From Kalmusia sp. IMI 367209 (Eukaryota; Ascomycota; Dothideomycetes; Pleosporales; Didymosphaeriaceae): DNA of 64,000 nt. This document shows, piece by piece, positions 1 to 11,397 of this stretch. The first letter of the stretch is position 1. Every line of letters starts with the position of its first letter. The stretch is taken from assembly GCA_027946365.1 (NCBI GenBank), contig JAPEUQ010000001.1, positions 496,001 through 560,000 of the forward strand, read 5' to 3'. The notes beneath the pieces are model-generated. The model ran no database searches. It was not told the origin of the DNA and worked only from the letters and a program-made list of their open reading frames with translations. A program made the position numbers and the translations under genes.

Positions 1-128
1 CGGCTCGGCTGGCGTCGATCGACGGCTTTCATCTTAGCTGCCACGCCCGCGTTCCTCCAACCAGCACGCCCCGTGGCGGTGAGAGCTCTTCCTCCACCAC
101 GCTGCATCCACGACAATACCGACGCGCA

Positions 129-1047
129 ATGGAAGTGCTGCCTCGCCTGCTCGACGCAGCTGCCCTGCGCGCCTTCTACCTCGCCGCCTCAGCTCTTGTA
201 TCGCGACACCGTCTCAGCTCTGCACCCACCGACTGACCCTGCCGCTCACCAGATCCTCGTCGTCCAGGCCGTGCCCGCCCTGCGCGACCGCTTTCTCGCC
301 TATGGCTCCCGTGCGACGTCGATGAAGCCCACCCAGGCCGGCCCGCCGAACCGCATCGAGAGGCTGCTCGACTATGCCGCGAGCTTCCAGGTCCCGCACA
401 ACTACTTCACGCACTTCTACGTCGTGTCGATCGCGAGCTCCATCTTCTGGGGATGGAAGCTGCGGTTGTGGAGCGCCGGCGGGCAGCTGTCCGTGATGTG
501 GGCGCTGATGCTGCTCCAGGGCCTGCGGCGACTGGTCGAGTCGTATGCTTATACCTCGTCGAGCAAGAGCAGCATGTGGTTTGCGCACTGGATCCTGGGG
601 CTGGCCTTCTATCTGGCGACCAACGTAGCCATTTGGACCGAGTCACGGGCGGACATGGCGAGCCATCCAACGGTCGAACCAGCTGCGCTTGGATGGAAGA
701 CAGCGGTCCTGGCGCCGGCGGTGCTCACAGTCCAGGTGCTTCAGCACATCTACCATGCCTACCTCTACCAGCTCCGTACGCAGAACACCGGCTACCAGCT
801 GCCTTCGCATCCGCTTTTTCCCACACTGCTCTGTCCGCACTACACCTGTGACATCGCCGTCTACGCGCTGCTCTCTGTTCTCGGCGCTCCCGCTGGGCGT
901 TCTATAAATTGGACACTGGTGACCGCCGCCGTCTTCGCCACGGTGAACCTCGGCGTCACAGCCGCCGGGACGAAGACATGGTACGAGGAAAAGTTTGGCA
1001 AAGACAAGGTAAGCGGGCGAAGGCGCATGATCCCCTGGATCTGGTGA
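129..1047 (+). CDS. Polyprenol reductase-like (steroid 5-alpha-reductase family, DFG10/SRD5A3 type)
   Basis: The predicted enzyme reduces the polyprenyl chain towards dolichol in the ER membrane, which feeds N-glycosylation. The long open frame runs back to the window edge without an ATG and the first possible start in it is GTG. I instead place the start at the ATG at 129: 23 codons (MEVLPRLLDAAA...) lead to an intron at 198-252 (GTATCG...CACCAG, with CTGAC as branch site), which restores the main frame. The model encodes 287 residues, in the usual range for fungal DFG10. Family-like segments are HNYFTHFYVVS, LLQGLRRLVES, CPHYTCDIAVY and a C-terminal TKTWYEEKFG followed by RRRMIPWIW, typical of the steroid-reductase C-terminal domain. 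Several hydrophobic segments fit a polytopic membrane protein. It converges on the aldo/keto reductase, with 38 bp between the stop codons. Family assignment is firm; the start is an inference. Confidence 0.83.
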
Positions 1048-1085
1048 CCGTAGACACTTTACGTGCAATAGATGGCAAATCAAAT

Positions 1086-2351
1086 CTACCCAAACCTCTT
1101 GGTCAACTCCTCGGGCTTATTCTTCATAATCTCCTCAATCTCCTCCAGCACCTCCGGCGTCAACTTCTTGTAGACCGCCACCGCATGCACAGTCTGCCAA
1201 ATCTGCTCCGGCCGACTCGCTCCCGTAATCGCACTGCTCACCGCCTTGTTGCACAGCACCCACGCCATACTCAGCGTCGCAACGTTAGTCCCTAACCGCT
1301 CTGCAATCCCCACCAGCGCCCGCACCTTTCCTTGCTGCTCGTCCCACTCCCTACTCCCCACCTTGCCAATGATGTTCTTGACAGCAGGCTCGTCGCTCGT
1401 CCGCAGCCTACTATCCTCGGGCACCCCGTCCACATACTTGCCCGTCAGCAGCCCGCCCGCCAGCGGCGAAAAGATGGTCAGCCCCAGCCCCCGCCGCTGA
1501 TACAGCTTCGCGTTGGCAAACTCGCCGTCCACCTTGTCTCGGCGGAGCAGCGAGTACCCGGGCTGCTCCACGATGGGACCCACGAGCCCCAGCCGGTCGG
1601 CGACGGCCCACGCCTCCTCGATCTCCGACGCGAGCCACTCGGACGTGCCCCAGTAGAGCGCCTTGCCCGTGTCGATGAGGTGGTTGAAGGCCCGCACCGT
1701 CTCGGCGATGGGCGTGTGCCGGTCCGGCCGGTGCGCGTACAGGATGTCCACATAGTCCAGCTGGAGACGCTCGAGCGAGGCCTGGGTCCCTTCGATGATG
1801 TGCTTGCGCGAGAGGCCGATGTTGTTGATTTTCGTGCGCGGGCCTTCGAAGCCCGAGTTGGCGGCGCCCCAGTTGATCTGGGGCAGGTCAGTGTCGAAGT
1901 GAAAAGGTGGCGGATTGGGTGGGGTGGGGAGTTAAGGCATGTATGTGTGTATGTACTTTTGTCGAAACCACTATGTCGTTCCTGCGCCACCCGAAATGCT
2001 TGATCGCGCGGCCCATTGCTTTTTCCGATTCGCCGCCTGCATATCCTTCTGCGCAGTCGAAGAAGTTGATGCCCGCGTCGTAGGCTGCTTTGAGGCAGGC
2101 GAGTGTTTTCTCTGGTGCTGGTTAGCTGGGCTTGCAAGTAGGTAGTAGTAGTAGTTAGTATGGGCGAGGGGGGGACTGGAGTGGAGAGAGTATGATCACT
2201 TAATGCAAGCTTCTGGGTATATGAAAGGGGGGCCAGAGTGAAGTTTACCTTCTTCGAGTAGGCCGCCATAGGTGATCCAGCCGCCTATTGAGATGGCGCT
2301 GACTTGGAGGCCAGACTCGCCCACAAAACGGTACTCCATTTCAGGAATCAT
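1086..2351 (-). CDS. Aldo/keto reductase, AKR6 (voltage-gated K+ channel beta subunit-like)
   Basis: A cytosolic NADPH-dependent oxidoreductase of the Kv-beta-like AKR6 group; the substrate is unknown. Three exons join in frame: 2351-2249, 2111-1957 and 1877-1086, with introns 2112-2248 and 1878-1956. An alternative first acceptor adds two residues. The product is about 349 residues, normal for the family. Visible features are an N-terminal MEYRFVGESGLQVS, FFDCAEGYAGGESE carrying the likely catalytic Asp and Tyr, IVVSTKI with the Lys, LYAHRPDRHTP with the His, LTIFSPLAGGLLTGKY, and a cofactor-binding SSAITGASRPEQ. The start could be the ATG at 2351 or the one at 2339; both leave the domain intact. 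The first intron carries a short TAG-rich repeat near 2141-2160. It lies tail-to-tail with the polyprenol reductase-like gene. Confidence 0.88.
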
Positions 2352-3539
2352 GGTGGTGAATGCGGCGGGAGAAATACGAGTATCAATTGCTGGCGGAATT
2401 GTGGCAAGAATGGAAGTGTTCAAGGAATGGAAGAAAGTGAATGATGGCATACGTCTGGAGTAATGTACATTTTTGGTGGGGGCGGGGTACGCTGCAGCAA
2501 ATTAATGGGCGGCTGGCGCAGGGTGGCGCGGTAGAAACGAGATAGACGGATAAACTCGCAATGGTTCACGTTGATGGTCCAGGCACGTCTCATGGCATGT
2601 TGGATCAGCCATGGTTCAGTAGCGTTCGAACATTTTTCCGGTTCAGATGGGCCAGACACCAGGTGTGAAGGCTTCGGATAGTGTGCACATAGATACATAC
2701 TCAAAGCATTTGTTGATTGAGTCGGCAATAACGCTGCTCTTTCATCGAGCTATAAGCTCCCTCTCTCATAAGGCTGGGAATTGCGTTGGGGTGATTTGGC
2801 TAGTTGAGTGTGGCACAGGCATCCCCGGGTAGAGGAACTGGTGGTGATTTGCATTCAAGAAAATAGAATCAAATTCCAGCCAGTACGAGGAGGCAAATCG
2901 CCCATGAAACGTGTTCATAGTCATGGAGTAGGTAGCAGAAAACTACCAGGGGTGATAACATTCTTAGTGCGCTAACCCCTATCAGGGTGTCCATCTTGCC
3001 TTTCGTCCCTATCACTCGATCGCTGATAATCAGTGATTCTCCTGCACGAGAGCTGTTCGACTTTCAGTAGATTCAGGAGCACAAACAAGAAAGAAATCTC
3101 TATACGAAAACCCTCAAGAAGAAGGCGCAAAATCAGCCCGGGCAAGCCGGAGAGCCCGGAGTGACAGTTGAGTTCGCAGCAGACCCACTCCTATCGTTCT
3201 TATCTCGACTGCATGGATTTTCGACGGACATTCGATCCCTGGACGCGTCTCCTACACGATGATCGACGTCGTGCTGATGGGCCCTGGCGAATGATGTCAG
3301 GGTTCCCATAATTAGACGTCACGCTCAACGAATGTTGAATACCTCACCATCCGCCAAGGTTCCGCTTTCACTCGTAATTCTTGACATCCGTCACTACCTG
3401 GGAGTTCCGTACAATTTCTGCCAAGATCACCACAATTTCAAGCATTTTTCGGCGCTGCATCACATTGCGACGCGAGCCGAAAGGCACGCGAAGCCTTCCG
3501 GCACCAAACTATCCACTGCGACAAGCGACCTAACAAGCA
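2352..3539. other. Intergenic region, shared divergent upstream region
   Basis: About 1.2 kb between the aldo/keto reductase start and the next plus-strand gene. Short ORFs here (2420-2728 minus, 3332-3574 plus) lack domain features. I see no repeat or RNA gene. It presumably holds both promoters. Confidence 0.6.
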
Positions 3540-4199
3540 ATGCCTGCCAAACTCTTCGAATCGCATTTTCCTAATGTCAACGCCCACTCTCTTCGGTCCA
3601 GTTCTTCCACCGATGTCTCAAAACCTCCAATTTCAAGATCCGGCACTTCATCGCCACCCAAGCCAAAACGACCACAGCCCACACGTGCAGCATCCCATCC
3701 CGGCCCAGCACCAAAAGTAAAGCAGCCCGGCCGCGCATTTGGAACGAATTACCGCGTCAGACGCACACCTCCAGCCTCACCGCCAAATGGCCCATCGCAC
3801 CCGCAGCCACTTGGACCAGCCCAGGCACATTCCAATGTTCGCGATTTCGCAAAGATATCGTCATCGGCCGCGCACTCGCAGCCTACGCGTCGGAAACCCG
3901 TGTATTCATCCCATGAAGCGGATCCGGCGTCCAAGGAGCGGCACCAGGTCATGTACACGGACGAAGAACTGTTGAAGCGATTGAACACGATTGGCGAAGA
4001 TGAGGACGAAGGAGTGGATCGCGTGAAAACTGTGGACCGGGAAAAAGAAAGAGAATGGGAGGAGGAAAGGAAAAGGAAAGAAGACAGAGAAATGGAGGAG
4101 TGGAATCGGAAAGAGGCGAAGAAGGCGCGCAAGGGGCTTGGGAGGGGGTTTAGCTGGAAAGGTGTGAAGAGTGCGGTGGGGGTGGGAGCGAAAAAGTGA
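3540..4199 (+). CDS. Hypothetical protein, disordered with charged C-terminal helix
   Basis: A single-exon ORF of 219 residues beginning MPAKLFESHFPNVN. I do not recognise a family. The first about 130 residues are rich in Ser, Pro and basic residues and look disordered. After a short motif (MYTDEELLKRLNTIGEDEDEG) the protein becomes a dense run of Glu, Lys and Arg (about residues 158-200) that would form a long charged helix or coiled coil. It ends in a Gly/Lys-rich tail (GFSWKGVKSAVGVGAKK). There is no signal peptide or membrane segment. The ATG at 3540 follows an A-rich leader and is the first Met of the frame. The lack of in-frame stops and the transition from disordered to charged-helix composition support a real gene. 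No function can be assigned. Confidence 0.65.
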   Translation: MPAKLFESHFPNVNAHSLRSSSSTDVSKPPISRSGTSSPPKPKRPQPTRAASHPGPAPKVKQPGRAFGTNYRVRRTPPASPPNGPSHPQPLGPAQAHSNVRDFAKISSSAAHSQPTRRKPVYSSHEADPASKERHQVMYTDEELLKRLNTIGEDEDEGVDRVKTVDREKEREWEEERKRKEDREMEEWNRKEAKKARKGLGRGFSWKGVKSAVGVGAKK

Positions 4200-4509
4200 T
4201 GAAGTAATATTAATCGAATGTCTATGGGTGTGTTGGAAGGATGCAAGTCTATTGTAATTATAATCATCTGCCAACCTTCTCAAATCTAAACATTATAAGG
4301 CCTTCGTGTAGACAACAAATGGTTCATTATCACTGACATAGTACATGGCACCCTTGCTCACCGCGATGCAGGGTCGCTTCTAGGGACTTCGGCTGCGTTG
4401 CCGACATGTAAAGATGTCACTGTGGCGGTGCAAGAGGCATACCAAATGGTGTACATTTTACGCTTCAAGCTATAGCATGCAACCATGTCATCTATCCCCA
4501 CTGACTACA
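4200..4509. other. Intergenic region upstream of GMC oxidoreductase gene
   Basis: About 310 bp containing the 3' flank of the 219-residue gene and the promoter of the GMC gene. An in-frame upstream ATG at 4414 exists, but the signal peptide begins at 4510. No other feature seen. Confidence 0.5.
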
Positions 4510-6395
4510 ATGCAGTTCACAACACTCACTCTTCAAATTGTCATCGCTACAATCCTTTCATCCATTACCCAAGCCTTAGACACATACGACTACATCATCG
4601 TAGGAGCCGGAACCAGTGGCTTGGTCCTAGCAAACAGGCTGTCCGAAGATGCATCCATAACAGTAGCCGTCATTGAGCCCGGCACAGATCAGAGGAACAA
4701 TCCACTCGTGGCTGATCCGACGAAGTTCGGCCAGGCATTCGGGACGGATATCGACTGGCAGTATAGAATACCAGCGGAGCCGGGCGCAGCAGATCGTGAG
4801 TTGATCTTGCGGCAGGGGAAAGCGTGGGGTGGGACAAGTGTATTAAATGGTAATTGAGCTCCACTTGATTTACCGCAGTCAAGGAGCTTAGAAAAGACTA
4901 ATTTACGTCACAAGGAATGACATACATCCGCGGTGAGGCAGCCTCAATCGACGCTTGGGAGTCCTTAGAGAACACGAACTGGACTTGGGCTACGCTCTTG
5001 CCCTATTACAAGAAGTCTGAGAACTATACTACTCCTACGGCCACACAGTTGGCAGCGGGGGTAACCTATCGCTCCGAATGCCATGGCTTTGACGGCCACG
5101 TGCGAGTTGGGTACACGCCCGAGTTGCGAAACGGGTCATTCTCTTCGCCCGTTCTAGGCGCGTGGAATGAGATCGGCCTGCCGCATAATCCCGACTTGAA
5201 CAGTGGTGTTTTGAGGGGTTTTGGAATGGGTCCGCAGACGCTCGATGTTGAGACTATGACACGATGGGATGCGGCGAGGGCATACTATCTTCCAATCGAA
5301 GGTCGGCCGAATGTAGAGATACTACGTGGAGCGGTAAGTCGCATCGGGTGGTCCACGAAACGGCGCGGGGGTAGACTGCTCGCGGAAGGCGTACATTTTG
5401 TCGATGATAGCAACACAACGCAAACTCTATTGGCTAGGAAAGAAATTGTCCTATCCGCCGGTACCATCCGCACACCACTCATCCTTGAGAGCTCGGGAAT
5501 AGGCAACTCACACGTCCTCACATCGCTGGGTATCGAAACAGTAGTCGATCTCCCTGGCGTTGGAGAGAATCTCATCGGACAACCTGGGCACCAGTTCACA
5601 TATTCCGGAACATTGGATCCTGCAGCAAATGCGTACCACAGCTTCGTCGACGTCGCAGACATTTATGGAAACGATACACATAGCATTGAGGTTTCGACAT
5701 CCCATCAGCTTTCAACATGGGCTCAAGAAACAGCAGATGCCTCGCCGCTCGGTGCCCCAAATGCACGATCCATCACCAAATTGCTGCAGGTCCAGCACAA
5801 CCTGCTCTTCGAGCAGAAAGCTGCTGCTGCGGAGATACTGACCATTGTTCTTGACGATATACTGCTGTCTCAGTATTGGATTCTGCAGCCATTTTCCAGG
5901 GGCAGTGTGCATCTGCGCTCGGCGAAAGCTATCGACGAGCCGCTGATCAACCCCCGATTCTTTTCTGTGGACCTCGATCTCGCCAGCGCTATCAAGACTG
6001 GGAAACTGGTGAGGCGGTTTTGGAATACTGCGCCGATTGTAGGCAATGTTGGTGGGATCTTAGCACCCAGCCTGGAAGTCTTACCAGAGAATGCGACGGA
6101 TTCGCAATGGGAAAACTACCTGAAGGCAACTCGTGAGTGTACCTTGCGATTTGCAAGACTGGGACAGAGAAACTAATACTATGCAGTGAGTGCGAGTACT
6201 CGTTCGCTTGGGACGGTAGCAATGATGGCACGGGAACTGGGAGGCGTCGTGGATCCACAACTGACTGTGTACGGAACGGCAAATGTACGGGTAGTTGACG
6301 CTTCTATCCTTCCTTTACAAACGCATGGGCACTTGACGGCAACGTTGTATGCAGTTGCTGAAAGAGCTGCTGATATCATCAAGGGACAGACATGA
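4510..6395 (+). CDS. Secreted GMC oxidoreductase with substituted catalytic His
   Basis: A FAD-dependent glucose-methanol-choline oxidoreductase (glucose oxidase/aryl-alcohol oxidase superfamily), probably extracellular. Exons are 4510-4849, 4915-6132 and 6187-6395. The introns (65 and 54 nt) have good donors (GTAATT, GTGAGT) and CTAAT-type branch sites, and the product is 588 residues, normal for the family. A signal peptide occupies about residues 1-22, followed by the FAD-binding YIIVGAGTSG (GAGTSG at 32-37). The second GMC signature is seen at GTIRTPLILESSGIG. The C-terminal block GGVVDPQLTVYGTANVRVVD and GHLTATLYAVAERAAD is well conserved. The position that is His in the HPxGT motif of active enzymes reads STRSLGT here (Arg525), while the second His (H568) is present. 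The enzyme may be inactive or use altered chemistry. An ATG at 4414 is in frame, but 4510 gives the clean signal peptide. Confidence 0.88.
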
Positions 6396-6937
6396 GCAAG
6401 TGATGCTGTCAATTATACTTTCTCTATATGGGACTATTATCAGAAATGTCCAACCTTGCTGTCTTTTTAGAGTCCACGATTGTCTAGCATTGAGCGGATG
6501 ACAACGCTTACATCTACTCACAAGTCAATGTATCGATGTCTCTACCGGCTACTTTTGCTCTCTATGCGATATCAAGGCCGTTATCATAGCTTTTCATAGC
6601 TTTGACTGCATTTACTGTGTGGATGAATTATCTTCGCCTTTTGCATATATTCACAACAATGAACCACTACTACTGGCTTTAATATCTAAAACAAAAACAT
6701 TGGTCTCAAATAATTCATGACAAATAAGGTAGAATGCTGTGAGCTAGCTCGATGATGTTTAAATAGACTTATTGTCACACGCCAGCAGCAATATACGATC
6801 GACAACTCTACGGTGTGAATAAGCATATTGCTCGCACACAATGTCCACTTTGTCAATGCTGTTGGAGGCCTCAGACTTTCTTCAATGCTTAAAAGAAGCT
6901 GGTGCATGACCTTCGCCTATAAATCCATCTCCTTATC
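6396..6937. other. Intergenic region between convergent genes
   Basis: About 540 bp, AT-rich in places, between the stop of the GMC gene and the 3' end of the MFS pseudogene. The small ORFs have no recognisable features. Confidence 0.5.
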
Positions 6938-8628
6938 TCACACCCAGTACCTGAATTGAATATCTTTCTGACCGCCCTCCATCTCGCACATTGGCACATC
7001 TCCCGGCTTCATCGGTTTCTCCAATCCCATCACCTTGTCCCTCCTCCTATTTTCCCTTCGCATGTACAGCCCCAAGCATGCAGTAATAATGATAGCAAGG
7101 CCCTGGAAGCTGCCAGTCCCAGCAAGCGCCTGTGTATACTTGGTTGCCCACGCTTCGCGAAACAGCTGCGCTGATATGATGGTACCGACAGAAGAGAAGC
7201 CGACCATCACGCCGGTGATCATGGCTAGCAAGGTGTTAGTTCAGGCTCGCAGAACTACTGAAATCATTTTCACGTACCTCGCGAATTCTCGTCAGTCTTG
7301 ATGTTATTGTGCCACGAGTGCACGAGGCATGATGGGATGTACGTTCCCATGCTCAGGAAGAAGGTCCCTGCATAGCTGGATCCACCATCTCTCAAGGGAT
7401 CCAGTCCGGCAAGCATAAGGTAGCCTACCATGTTGAAGCTCAATCCGAGACATAGATGCATTGTGCGCTCCTAGAACTTGTCGCTGCTATACGTGACCAG
7501 CAAAGTGAACGCGCATCCGACGAGATTTGGTGCGACAGTGTACAGATTGGTCTTGATAGTGCTGTAGCCGAGCCTTCCGACGATTTGAGGCAAAAATGTG
7601 CCTGTTGACTTTGTCGCGACGCCGTAGCTGATGCACAGTAGCATGAACGGCCACATGAGAGGATCGGTGAGAGCGTTCAACCCCGCTTTCGTACTGTACT
7701 TGCCACCCACGACTGCCGTCGAATCGATCATGAGCCGGGTATGCGCTGCTTCCTTTTCAGCGGGCGTCAACCATTGGCAGTCAGCAGGCGTGTTGGGAAT
7801 GAGCCAGAAGGACACTGCTCCCCAAATTACCGTCATAGCTCCCTCAATCAAAAACAAGATTTTCCACCCGGCGAGGTGACTATCGATCTAAAAGACACCG
7901 TAGGAGATCAGTCCTGTGAAGGCGCCGGCGATCGTTGCGGTGCCGTAAAACACTGCAGTTCTAAAGGCAAGCTCATCGCGTTTGTAGAAGAGGGTGAGGT
8001 AGAAGATGCAGCCGGAGAAGAATCCTGACTGGAAGCATGCAATGAGAAGGCGGCAGACGAGGATACCGGCGTAATTCTTGACGGTAGCTTGGCAAAGGGA
8101 GACGATGCCCCTATGATCTTTAGTACGAACGAGCTAGAATGGTTGAGGTTCAGATCGTATACTGACCAACCAAACAATAGACACGGGATGGGATGACTCT
8201 GCGCCCGCCGTATCGTTTTACCATCATCGTCTGCACAGGCTCAAGAAGAACAAATGGTATGTTGATCACCGTCATCATGATACTGTATTCTTCGCCCTTC
8301 AATCCCAACTGTTTGTCCATGCCATTGGTCTTTGCGTTGCCGATATTGCTGCCTGTTGTGTAACGACAGAAGTACCTTGAGATTGTTAGCTCATGATGCT
8401 CACCACCCAACGAAGGAAACCTATGGTCATTTACATGATCGCTAATACGGGAAGTAGACACATGTCCAGCTTCCTAACATACGACTTCTCCGCCACAGGA
8501 TCAATGTAGAGCCTCTCAGAGACCTGGCCCAGATGTGTGCTGCCATCTTCAGTCGAGGTGCGGTTGACGTCGATAGAGACGGTCCTATATTCGTTCGCAA
8601 GCTCCGCGTTCTGTAATCTGCCCATCAT
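6938..8628 (-). pseudogene. Decayed MFS transporter (Dal5/allantoate permease-like, ACS family)
   Basis: The fragments together match an anion:cation symporter-type MFS carrier. They include MCLLPVLAIM joined to YFCRYTTGSNIGNAK across intron 8376-8434, then GIVSLCQATVKNYAG and WKILFLIEGAMTV, LIPNTPADCQWLTPAEK, and after a further intron AMITGVMVGFSSVGT. The reading frame downstream of 8110 contains two in-frame TAG stops, at 7888-7890 (after SYGVF, before IDSHLAGW) and 7471-7473 (after SDKF, before ERTMH). A third lesion is an apparent extra base near 8185-8187. Removing it and using donor GTTGGT would give IPSVSIVWGIVSLC, close to the family pattern. The usual DRSN of the first loop is TGSN here. 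An intron read that avoids each stop would delete a transmembrane helix, so decay is the better explanation. The ATG is at 8628, divergent from the dioxygenase gene. Confidence 0.8.
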
Positions 8629-9517
8629 GTCAAAGAGAATCAATTGACAAGGAGATGTTGGTGACAAATGAGTCCGTCTCCGCTGGCTGATGTAGGAGAT
8701 TATGGTTCATGAAGCGGAGATGTGCTTTATGCTCAAGTCTACATTGTTCCACTCCTTTTTACCCCTTGGAACTCATGAGGCGCTCAACGTTCAGCTCAAG
8801 AATGGGGTTGTTGATAGCATCCGAAGGCCAGTAGCCTAATATAGAGGGGGTCTGAGGCCTTAATGAGCGTTAGAGTGCGACTTAGCAAATGCCCGCTTGA
8901 TTGGATTGTTCAGCTATGAGTCTATGTTTGCAGAGGTGGGGTTTCTCAACAATGTTCCAGCATGATCAGAAGCGTAATTGCGCGCTCGTCCCAGCATCTC
9001 AGACGAAAACTATTTCTGAATGAGGGACGCGTGCGCATCAACGTCTCCCTTATCATTGGGTTGGCGTTGCAATGGATCGTTGATCCCCTTGGCAGCATGA
9101 CCGAGCGTAATATCCACCAATCCTAAAGCTCTAGAGACATCAGCTATTTCGATGAGGCAGCAGCAGTGCAAGCAAACGTAGGAATTATGTTATCTCAGTC
9201 AAGGTAATAAGCGCCGTGGAAGCGCTTACCCGGATTCTCATCATATGACAGTGCTGCTAAGCGAGGTATGATATTGGTATGTACGCTGATAGCTCTACGT
9301 GGTCTGCAGATAGTCTGCAGAAGACAAGATTGGCAAGTCAGTGGATTTGTAAAGTGGGGTCGTGAGTTGCACAGAGCAAAAGTGTGCAAGATAAAAGATT
9401 GACATGTCGAGATGATATTTGTGCCACACAAGCACAGGCACACCATCTTTGAAAGCCATTTTGTCTTAATTGTGGCATATACGTCTCCATTAGTACCCCT
9501 TTCAGAAACTAGCACAA
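8629..9517. other. Intergenic region, former bidirectional promoter
   Basis: About 890 bp between the MFS pseudogene start and the divergent dioxygenase start. The one larger ORF (9195-9515 minus) has no domain features. No repeat or RNA gene was seen. Confidence 0.5.
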
Positions 9518-10694
9518 ATGGCTTCGTACGCAGGCGTCAATGATAAGGGAAGTTTCATTGACACGGGCATCGGCGGAGCCCAGAAACTTGCGAAAGACAA
9601 GCCGACTGAGGGGGTCTTCTCCTCTATTCCGATCATCGATCTTCGCAACGCCACATCATCATCTCTTGAAGCCCGGAAGAAAGCTGCTAGCGAAGTATAT
9701 GAAGCATGTGTAAATGTCGGGTTCTTCTACATCAAGAACCATGGCGTACCAGACGAAGTGATCGAAGGCGTGAAACACGAGGCGAAAAGGTTCTTCCATG
9801 ACTTGTCAGATGCTCAAAAGATGGAGCTGGATATAACTAAGAATACTGAGTTTTATGGTTATGCGCCTGTTCGACCCAAATTGGAAAATGCCACATCGAA
9901 AACAAGTAAGCTTGATCCTGCAGCCACGGATATATTTAACGTTGACTCAGGAATGTTTAAATCGATCAACTTCGGGTACGAGCCATCTATGGATCCTGGC
10001 GCAGTGGGTTTAAAAGATAACTGGCCCAGCTTCTGGCCTGCGGAGGAGCAGCTGCCTGACTTTAAAGCAAACGTTGGCAAGTATTACTCCGCGGTCATGG
10101 GTCTATCACGCCAACTCCTTCATCTATTTGCACTGTCGCTCGACCTAGAAGAGACATATTTTGACAAATTATGCAAAAAACCAGGCGTGCTGCTGAAACT
10201 GAACCACTACCCAGCGGCGGTGCTGGATTCGCCTGATGCAGCAGGCATCCATGCGCACAGCGATTTGGAGAGTGAGTTCCTTCTCCGCTCCTAGTTTCAA
10301 ATCACTGACTGATGCGCTAGGTTTCACGATCCTTCTGCAGGACAACGTGAAATCGCTTGAGGTCCTATCCAAGGATGGACACTGGGTTCCGGCTGATCCT
10401 ATTCCTGGGACGTTTGTGGTAAATATTGGCGACGCGATGTCCATGTGGACTAACGATCTTTTCCTTAGCCCCATTCATCGTGCGTATAACAAGGAGGGTA
10501 AAGTGCGATATTCGGTTCCGTTCTTTTTCGGTGCCGACTATGATGCCGTTATGGAGACCCTTCTGAGTTGCATTGATGAGGCAAGACCGCTCAAGTACAA
10601 GCCGATCACAGCTGGGGAGCATGTGCGAATGAGACTAAACATGACCTATCCGAAGACGCCGACAGAAGTCAAAAGGGAAGTGTCTGCGACATAG
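9518..10694 (+). CDS. 2-oxoglutarate/Fe(II)-dependent dioxygenase, isopenicillin-N-synthase-like
   Basis: A non-haem iron oxygenase of the DIOX_N plus 2OG-FeII_Oxy type, likely cytosolic; the substrate is unknown. Exons are 9518-10271 and 10321-10694. The 49-nt intron (GTGAGT...GCGCTAG) restores the continuous segment HSDLESFTILLQD, and the product is 375 residues. The N-terminal DIOX_N domain starts at IPIIDLRNA and includes GFFYIKNHGVPDEV. Iron ligands are the HxD pair H247/D249 and distal H304 (SPIHRAYN). The 2-oxoglutarate-binding RxS is R314/S316 (VRYSVPFFF). All catalytic residues are present. It is divergently placed from the MFS pseudogene, with a GMC oxidoreductase further upstream, a grouping that would suit a small catabolic or secondary-metabolite locus. 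No operon-like coupling is implied in a fungus. Confidence 0.92.
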
Positions 10695-11397
10695 ATACTA
10701 GTGCAACCTAAAATCGTCTTTTCTTTTAGTCCGAGTGCAAGGCGCCACTAGGCGTCAGTGCGATGAATCGCGCGACAAGCTTTATATACTCCATGGCGGA
10801 TGATATGTATAGTCGTGAGATGAAGCTGGAGATGAGCTTGTTAAGAGATGACGCTCCCACGTGCGGGAAGACAAGTCTTTGATTAGTCAGCACCACTATC
10901 ACTACCACTATCACTACCAAATCTCGACCCATTTCGAAATCCCCTTTTTATCAGTCTTGCTCGTCTTGACCACGTCTTGTAACGAACGTCTGGTCTGTAT
11001 CGTCAATCAGAGAAGGTGCTACATAATCCGCCTCACTTGTATTCGCCAAGTAGATGTAATCGCTATTGGCTGGAGTTGTTGCACACCCCGCTCGGCCAAA
11101 GGTGCCCGTGAGCTGCAGAGTGTACACAAACTCAAAGACAACCATCATGCCTAATTCATTTAATATGCGGTTACCCATTTGTGACAATATTGGGCTCTCG
11201 CGCGAATTCATTCAGCATTGGGGTTGATGGTGGCTGAGCAATGGCTGAGCTTTGTTTGGGGTCGTCTGAATATGATTGAATATGATGCGTGGGTGCCTAG
11301 GATGTCGCCCCCAGCATACATCCCTACGGCCGCATACAATTAGAAAGCAGCGTCTCCACCCATACCAAATTCCGCGACCCCGCACACACCGGTGAAC
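10695..11397. other. Intergenic region with short CACTAC/CACTATC repeat
   Basis: About 700 bp between the dioxygenase and the NLR gene. A short imperfect tandem repeat of ACCACTATCACT lies at about 10889-10918. Nothing else recognised; small ORFs here lack domain features. Confidence 0.5.

Noticed and set aside
73..252. GTG-initiated N-terminus for the polyprenol reductase-like gene
   Set aside because: No ATG in that frame; an ATG at 129 plus a 55-nt intron gives a hydrophobic N-terminus of the expected kind.
7822..7955. Introns that would remove the in-frame TAG at 7888-7890 of the MFS gene
   Set aside because: The only GT-AG span ending at that TAG (66 nt) would delete a predicted transmembrane helix that is conserved in the family.
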